A stretch of DNA of 10,694 nucleotides. Origin: Sphingomonadaceae bacterium (GTDB taxonomy: Bacteria > Pseudomonadota > Alphaproteobacteria > Sphingomonadales > Sphingomonadaceae). The notes below the pieces were generated by a model. That model was not told where the DNA came from and did not search any database. It worked only from the letters and a program-made list of their open reading frames with translations. The position numbers and the translations under genes were made by a program. Location of the stretch: positions 1 to 10,694 of the forward strand of contig JAGREF010000134.1 in assembly GCA_020446665.1 (NCBI GenBank). The letters run 5' to 3'. Below, piece after piece: positions 6,868 to 10,694 of this stretch. Each line of letters starts with the position of its first letter. Position 1 is the stretch's first letter.

Positions 6868-7554
6868 ATGGATGACAGCCTGCTGAGCCTGATTGCCGCT
6901 AATATCGCCTTTGTCGGGAGCCATTTTGCCATGTCGCACCCGCTGCGCAGCGGAATGGTTGGCACGCTGGGGGAGAAAGGCTTCCAGGCGGCTTATTCGC
7001 TGGTCAGCTTTGCGACGCTGGCATGGGTCTATTTCGCGTTCAGGGCGGCGCCATCGGGAACCCCATTCTGGCCGGGTTTTGACGATATCAGCTGGGGCAT
7101 CGGCAGCCTTATCGCCTTGCTGGCCATGGTGCTCTTTGCCGGATCGCTGATGGGCCGCAATCCTGCGCTTCCCATGCCGGGCGCAGAGCAGGCCGCACGG
7201 TCCGAGCCAAAGGGCGTGTTTCGGGTCACTCGCCACCCGATGATGTGGGGCTTTGCGCTCTGGGCGATCAGCCATCTTGTCGCTGTGCCAACGGCGCGGA
7301 CATTGGTGACCGCCAGCGCCATGCTGGTTCTGGCACTGGTGGGCAGCCATCTGCAGGACCGCAAGAAAGAGGCGCTGATGGGTGAGGCGTGGCAGGAATG
7401 GGAGAGCCGCACCTCCTACTGGCCACGCTGGGGCCAGCTGTTTGCGGCCGGACCGCTACCATGGGCAGCGGGGGTGGTTTTGTGGCTGCTCTTCACCTGG
7501 GCGCATATCCATGCGGCCGGCATCCCTGCGGGGATTTGGCGCTGGATGGGCTGA
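6868..7554 (+). CDS. NnrU-family integral membrane protein
   Basis: The product is a 228-residue inner-membrane protein of the NnrU family, first named from a gene tied to nitrite/nitric-oxide metabolism and homologous to the heme-containing zeta-carotene isomerase Z-ISO of plants. Diagnostic segments are SHFAMSHPLRSGMVGTLGEKGFQAAYSLVS (about 18-47, quoted here only as landmarks S18, H19, H24 and G36) and GVFRVTRHPMMWGFALWA at 116-133. Another conserved stretch, HLQDRKK, lies at 161-167. Hydrophobic segments sit near 5-20, 43-60, 76-95, 126-140, 144-160 and 199-213. The ATG has GGGAG at 6856-6860 seven bases upstream. No denitrification genes lie in the window, so the original nitrogen-oxide role cannot be assumed. 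It is 60 bases after mlaA on the same strand and may be cotranscribed. Its TGA directly abuts the stop of the convergent crotonase gene. Confidence 0.88.
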   Translation: MDDSLLSLIAANIAFVGSHFAMSHPLRSGMVGTLGEKGFQAAYSLVSFATLAWVYFAFRAAPSGTPFWPGFDDISWGIGSLIALLAMVLFAGSLMGRNPALPMPGAEQAARSEPKGVFRVTRHPMMWGFALWAISHLVAVPTARTLVTASAMLVLALVGSHLQDRKKEALMGEAWQEWESRTSYWPRWGQLFAAGPLPWAAGVVLWLLFTWAHIHAAGIPAGIWRWMG

Positions 7555-8352
7555 TCAATCCCCGGTGAAACTGGCGCTGCGCTTTTCCAGCAAGGCCGCG
7601 ACACCTTCGGAATGATCCTTTGTGTGGTGCATTTGTGATTGGGTCGCAGCGGCCAGTTCCAGCGCTGTGTCATAGCTGATATTGCGCCCCTGATGCAGCA
7701 GCCGCTTGGTCTCACGCAAAGCGAGCGGCGGCATGGCAGCGACTTTTTCAGCGAGGGCCTGCGCCTCTGCCATCAGTTCGCCCTCCGCTACGACCCGGCT
7801 GACCAGGCCCCATTCGCGCGCGGTTTCCGCGTCAAGCACGTTGCCGGTAAAGAACAATTCCGCCGCGCGGGCATCGCCGATCACACGGGGCAGGATCCAG
7901 GTCCCGCCATCGCCGGGGACCAGCCCGATCTTGAGGAAAGTCACGCCGAATTTCGCCCGCTCCGACGCGATCCGCATATCGGCAAGGCAGGCCAGATCAC
8001 AGCCAAGCCCGATGGCCGGGCCATTGATCGCTGCAATCAGCGGCTTTTGCAGCCCGTGCAGTGCGCGCAAGGCGCGGTGGATATTGCTGCGATAACCCTC
8101 GGCTATATCCGCCGGGCTGCCTGCGAAATTGCCCGTGCGGTCACGCATGGCCTTCACATCGCCGCCCGCGCTGAAGGCCTTGCCCGCCCCTGTCAGGATA
8201 GCAACGCGGATGGCCGGATCAGCATTGATCGCTGCGCAAGCCGCCGCGATGGAATCCCCATCCCCCGCCTGCCCCAGCGCATTCATCGCCTCCGGCCGGT
8301 TGAAGGTGATGGTGGCGACGGGGCCAGATGTGGTGAGGGTTGCGAAAGTCAT
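7555..8352 (-). CDS. Enoyl-CoA hydratase/isomerase (crotonase) family protein
   Basis: The product is 265 residues, normal for a single-domain crotonase acting on CoA thioesters in the cytoplasm. Fold signatures are ITFNRPEAMNAL at 15-26, the first oxyanion-hole segment FSAGGDVKAM at 60-69, NGPAIGLGCDLACLADMRIA at 110-129 with the second oxyanion glycine, and FGVTFLKIGLVPGDGGTW at 135-152. Aligned to rat mitochondrial enoyl-CoA hydratase, Glu144 is Asp119 and Glu164 is Phe139, so it lacks the standard pair of hydratase glutamates. Asp148 in PGDGG could be the acid/base residue, as Asp is in isomerase-type crotonases. Hydratase activity should therefore not be assumed; an enoyl-CoA isomerase or another crotonase reaction is as likely. 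AGGA lies about 11 bases before the ATG. The toxin-antitoxin promoter region is divergent upstream. Confidence 0.9.
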   Translation of the reverse strand: MTFATLTTSGPVATITFNRPEAMNALGQAGDGDSIAAACAAINADPAIRVAILTGAGKAFSAGGDVKAMRDRTGNFAGSPADIAEGYRSNIHRALRALHGLQKPLIAAINGPAIGLGCDLACLADMRIASERAKFGVTFLKIGLVPGDGGTWILPRVIGDARAAELFFTGNVLDAETAREWGLVSRVVAEGELMAEAQALAEKVAAMPPLALRETKRLLHQGRNISYDTALELAAATQSQMHHTKDHSEGVAALLEKRSASFTGD

Positions 8353-8402
8353 CTATCTGTTTTCCTGCAATAAAATGCGGTAAGCTTGAATTTCAACGGA
8401 AT

Positions 8403-8422
8403 TTGTCATACATGTATGACAA
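8403..8422. promoter_or_regulatory. Perfect 20-bp palindrome, likely toxin-antitoxin operator
   Basis: TTGTCATACA at 8403-8412 is followed directly by its exact reverse complement at 8413-8422. It touches the antitoxin ribosome site AAGGAG (8421-8426) and ends 11 bases before the antitoxin ATG. Ribbon-helix-helix antitoxins bind such palindromes to repress their own operon, so this is the expected autoregulatory site. A possible promoter TTGAAT (8386-8391), 17 bases, TACATG (8409-8414) would place the operator across the -10 and transcript start; that promoter is weak by consensus. The divergent crotonase start is only 50 bases away. Confidence 0.8.
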
Positions 8423-8433
8423 GGAGACACATC

Positions 8434-8652
8434 ATGCTCGCCGTTCGACTCGATCCTGACCTTGAAGCACGCCTTACCGCCGTCGCCAAGCGTACCGGGC
8501 GGACCAAGAGCTATTATGCCCGTCAGGCGATCCTTGAGAAGATCGAGGAACTGGAAGACATCGCCCTGCTGGAAGAGGCTTTGAAAAGCTACGACCCGCG
8601 CCAGAATGTTTCCCTCGATGATATGATGCGCGACCTTGGCCTGGAAGATTGA
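8434..8652 (+). CDS. RelB-type ribbon-helix-helix antitoxin
   Basis: The product is a 72-residue antitoxin of a type II toxin-antitoxin module. The N-terminal half is a ribbon-helix-helix DNA-binding domain: strand LAVRLD at 2-7, helix DLEARLTAVAKRTG and second helix TKSYYARQAILEKIEEL. The acidic C-terminal part (about 40-72, SLDDMMRDLGLED at the end) would wrap and block the toxin. The ATG at 8434 is chosen because AAGGAG at 8421-8426 lies seven bases upstream and the protein then starts at the ribbon strand. An in-frame TTG at 8386 would put the operator inside the gene and is rejected. The gene overlaps the toxin gene by 17 bases, as is common for such pairs, and sits right after the 20-bp palindrome it probably binds. 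Confidence 0.88.
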   Translation: MLAVRLDPDLEARLTAVAKRTGRTKSYYARQAILEKIEELEDIALLEEALKSYDPRQNVSLDDMMRDLGLED

Positions 8653-8899
8653 GGTCAGCCGCGAAGCGCAGAAGGCCATCGGCAAGTTGGGTGCTGTTCC
8701 TGCAAGGCGTATCGCAGCGGGGTTACGGCAAATAGCTGAACTGGAAAATCCGCGAGATCGCGGCAAAGCATTGACAGGCAACCAATCAGGTCACTGGCGC
8801 TATCGCATTGGCGATTATCGCGTGATCTGCCAGATCGAGGACGGGCGGTTGGTCATAGTCGTCATCGCCTTGGGGCATCGGCGCGAGATTTATCGTTAG
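8636..8899 (+). CDS. RelE/ParE-superfamily toxin
   Basis: The product is an 87-residue basic toxin partner of the preceding antitoxin. RelE toxins cut mRNA in the ribosomal A site, while ParE relatives poison gyrase. The sequence WKIEVSREAQKAIGKL, then RRIAAGLRQIAEL, GHWRYRIGDYRVICQI at 52-67 and the final LGHRREIYR follows the RelE fold. Arg62, Arg82/Arg83 and Tyr86 correspond by position to the RelE catalytic residues Arg61, Arg81 and Tyr87, so ribonuclease activity is likely and the toxin looks intact. The only fitting start is TTG at 8636, inside the end of the antitoxin gene. It has no clear ribosome site, which suggests coupled and low translation. The stop overlaps the stop region of the opposite-strand gene by four bases. 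Confidence 0.87.
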   Translation: MAWKIEVSREAQKAIGKLGAVPARRIAAGLRQIAELENPRDRGKALTGNQSGHWRYRIGDYRVICQIEDGRLVIVVIALGHRREIYR

Positions 8900-9525
8900 T
8901 CCAGTATGTCAGGTTCCGAGCGCAATTTCTCATTGCCGATCAAAACAATGGGCAAACCTGCAAGCGTTGCGGCTGACAGCAAGCAACCAAGTTCTTCGTG
9001 GGGCATATCGCTATAATCGCCTGGCATGCCCGCCCACTCCATGGAAATTGTCAGCGCGCCAAACTCCCTCGTAAACGCGCCTTTGGCTTTCGGGCCGCAA
9101 AACAACTCGATGCGCTGCGCCAGATCATCGTCGCTTTCACCGTCAATGCGTTGAGGAGGTGGGCCAAGATGCGGTCGTTCTGCAAAGAAGGCTTCGAGTC
9201 GCGCCTTGGTTTCCGGCCAGGCCAGTTCTTCCCGAATCTCGTAGTATGAGCCGAGGAATGGCCCCTGCAATTCGACATTGTAGAAGGTCTTGTGTGTCGC
9301 ATGAACGATGCAGCGAAGCTGACTATCGCTCAGATCGGTATCGCCAATCTGGATAACATCATCCTGCAGTTCTTCATCAAATGAGATACTGATCTGCTTG
9401 ACGCCGCAGGCAGAAAGGCGGTCAGTTACTTCCTGATAAGTCAGATGTTCATAACCCTCTGCCAAGGCTGGATCAGGGTTCGACATGTTAACCCCGGCAG
9501 CCAGAAGGAGCACAGCTGCCCACAC
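8896..9525 (-). CDS. Hypothetical acidic protein with four cysteines, possibly exported
   Basis: I do not recognise this protein of 209 residues. Taking the GTG at 9525 gives a hydrophobic leader, MWAAVLLLAAGV, and an ALA|EG site near residue 22 that looks like a signal peptide, though without the usual N-terminal positive charge. An ATG at 9486 (residue 14), with GGGG a few bases upstream, would give a 196-residue cytoplasmic protein. The rest is acidic with Cys40, Cys72, Cys143 and Cys181, which could form two disulfides if the protein is periplasmic. The segments LSDSQLRCIVHAT (65-77) and MPHEELGCLLSAA (174-186) resemble each other and may mark an internal duplication. GTG lies one base after the dxs stop (TGAGGTG), so it may be translated by coupling with dxs. 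It has lower G+C than dxs. I judge it a real gene on length and the operon-like junction. Confidence 0.65.
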   Translation of the reverse strand: MWAAVLLLAAGVNMSNPDPALAEGYEHLTYQEVTDRLSACGVKQISISFDEELQDDVIQIGDTDLSDSQLRCIVHATHKTFYNVELQGPFLGSYYEIREELAWPETKARLEAFFAERPHLGPPPQRIDGESDDDLAQRIELFCGPKAKGAFTREFGALTISMEWAGMPGDYSDMPHEELGCLLSAATLAGLPIVLIGNEKLRSEPDILD

Positions 9526-9526
9526 C

Positions 9527-10694
9527 TCAAGCCCGCGCCTCTTCCACTCCGGCGCTGTTATGGCGCAGCGCTTTCAGCACTGTATCGACGATCTGCGGCG
9601 CGTTGAGGCCGGCTTCGTCATATTGCTTCATCGGGTCGTCATGGTCCTGGAAGATATCGGGCAGGCGCATGGTGCGGATCTTGAGGCCGGCATCAAGCAG
9701 ACCTTCGTCGCTGGCCAGCGTCAGCACATGCGCGCCGAGGCCACCAATGCTGCCTTCCTCCACAGTCACCACCACTTCATGCGTGCGCATCAGCTTCTGG
9801 ATCAGCTCGCTGTCGAGCGGCTTGGCAAAGCGCAGATCGGCAACGGTGGTGGACAGCCCCTTTGCCTCCAGCGCCTCTGCGGCCTTGAGGCTTTCCGCCA
9901 GACGCGTACCGAGGCTGAGCAAGGCGATCTTGCTGCCTTGCTTCACGATCCGGCCCTTGCCGATTTCCAGCTTCTGCGGAACCTCCGGCAAAGCCACGCC
10001 CACGCCATTGCCGCGCGGATAGCGGAACGCAATGGGGCCATCGTCATATTCGGCAGCGGTATAGGTCATATGGACCAGCTCCGCCTCGTCGGCCGCCGCC
10101 ATCACCACCATATTGGGGAGCGTGGCGAGATAGGTGATGTCGAAACTGCCCGCATGGGTGCAGCCATCCGCACCGACCAGCCCTGCCCGGTCAATCGCAA
10201 AGCGCACAGGCAGGTTCTGAATCGCCACATCATGCACCACCTGGTCAAAGGCGCGCTGCAGGAAGGTGGAATAGATCGCAGCGAAGGGGCGCATGCCCTG
10301 CGCGGCGAGGCCAGCGGCGAAGGTCACGCCATGCTGTTCGGCGATGCCCACATCAAAGGCGCGATCGGGATGCGCCTTGGCAAATTTGTCCACCCCGGTG
10401 CCGCTGGGCATGGCAGCGGTAATGGCGCAGATCTTCGGATCGCTATCCGCCAGTTTCGCCAGCGTTTCGCCGAACACATTCTGATAGGCAGGCGGGCCGC
10501 CGCTGCTCTTTTTCTGTTCGCCGGTAACGACGTCGAATTTCGCGACGCCGTGATATTTATCCGCGCTTTGCTCCGCCGGGGCGTAGCCCTTGCCCTTCTG
10601 CGTCACGACATGGATCAGGCATGGCCCCTCTGCCGCGTCGCGGACATTCTCCAGCACCGGGATCAGCTGGTCGAGGTCATGCCCGTCGATCGGG
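9527..10694 (-). CDS. dxs: 1-deoxy-D-xylulose-5-phosphate synthase (5' partial)
   Basis: The visible part is the C-terminal 388 residues; the start lies beyond 10694 and about 250 N-terminal residues are missing. Dxs is the thiamine-diphosphate enzyme that joins pyruvate and glyceraldehyde 3-phosphate to make DXP, the first step of the MEP isoprenoid pathway (carotenoids, quinones, undecaprenyl carriers). At the window edge [16 protein letters not shown], then [14 protein letters not shown], belong to the end of the first transketolase domain. The pyrimidine-binding domain carries FDVGIAEQH (near 10357-10331), with the Glu that activates the cofactor. The [15 protein letters not shown] motif follows (near 10192-10148). 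[10 protein letters not shown] and the C-terminal transketolase domain with [13 protein letters not shown] follow. Cofactor and substrate residues in the visible part look intact. The stop at 9527-9529 is one base from the start of the next gene. Confidence 0.97.
   Translation of the reverse strand, partial: PIDGHDLDQLIPVLENVRDAAEGPCLIHVVTQKGKGYAPAEQSADKYHGVAKFDVVTGEQKKSSGGPPAYQNVFGETLAKLADSDPKICAITAAMPSGTGVDKFAKAHPDRAFDVGIAEQHGVTFAAGLAAQGMRPFAAIYSTFLQRAFDQVVHDVAIQNLPVRFAIDRAGLVGADGCTHAGSFDITYLATLPNMVVMAAADEAELVHMTYTAAEYDDGPIAFRYPRGNGVGVALPEVPQKLEIGKGRIVKQGSKIALLSLGTRLAESLKAAEALEAKGLSTTVADLRFAKPLDSELIQKLMRTHEVVVTVEEGSIGGLGAHVLTLASDEGLLDAGLKIRTMRLPDIFQDHDDPMKQYDEAGLNAPQIVDTVLKALRHNSAGVEEARA

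Noticed and set aside
5707..7350. Open frame of 547 codons on the minus strand
   Set aside because: It lies opposite mlaA and nnrU, both with clear family motifs. Its product is rich in His, Arg and Gln and has no recognisable domain, as expected for an antisense shadow in GC-rich DNA.
8386..8433. TTG start for the antitoxin
   Set aside because: It would place the palindromic operator and AAGGAG site inside the gene and add 16 residues before the ribbon strand that normally begins the protein.

Overview
The window looks like ordinary chromosome from a Gram-negative, GC-rich alphaproteobacterium, most likely a sphingomonad (Sphingomonadaceae/Erythrobacteraceae). This rests on the style of the proteins: a TonB-receptor tail ending in Phe, an IHF-beta gene, an MlaA-type outer-membrane protein, an NnrU protein and alphaproteobacterial-type Dxs. 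The placement is inferred from protein resemblance, not from a search.

Layout, left to right. (1) 1-99 is the tail of a TonB-dependent receptor. It is followed by two hairpins, the second a strong bidirectional terminator shared with ihfB on the minus strand. (2) A short YtrA-type GntR regulator lies upstream of ihfB on the minus strand. It is divergent from a tight plus-strand operon made of a proton-coupled oligopeptide (POT) transporter, an exported lipoprotein amidohydrolase, and a second exported amidohydrolase-like protein that has lost nearly all metal ligands. (3) Two more plus-strand envelope genes follow: an MlaA-family protein without a visible lipobox, and an NnrU membrane protein. 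(4) A crotonase-family gene runs convergently and abuts nnrU stop to stop. (5) A RelB/RelE-type toxin-antitoxin pair sits behind a perfect 20-bp palindrome, tail to tail with an unrecognised acidic protein gene. (6) That gene starts one base after the stop of dxs, whose 5' part lies outside the window.

The genes that most clearly work together are the GntR/POT/amidohydrolase set at 680-5659. A divergent regulator probably controls uptake of small peptides or peptide-like compounds, plus envelope-located hydrolysis of a related amide. The active-looking amidohydrolase and its apparently dead paralogue are translationally coupled (ATGA overlap), which suggests they act as a pair. This is the most interesting part of the window. 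The toxin-antitoxin pair with the unknown gene forms a stretch of lower G+C between the GC-rich crotonase and dxs genes and may be an acquired insert. No rRNA, tRNA, CRISPR array, insertion sequence or replication origin was seen. No stretch over 300 bases lacks a gene.
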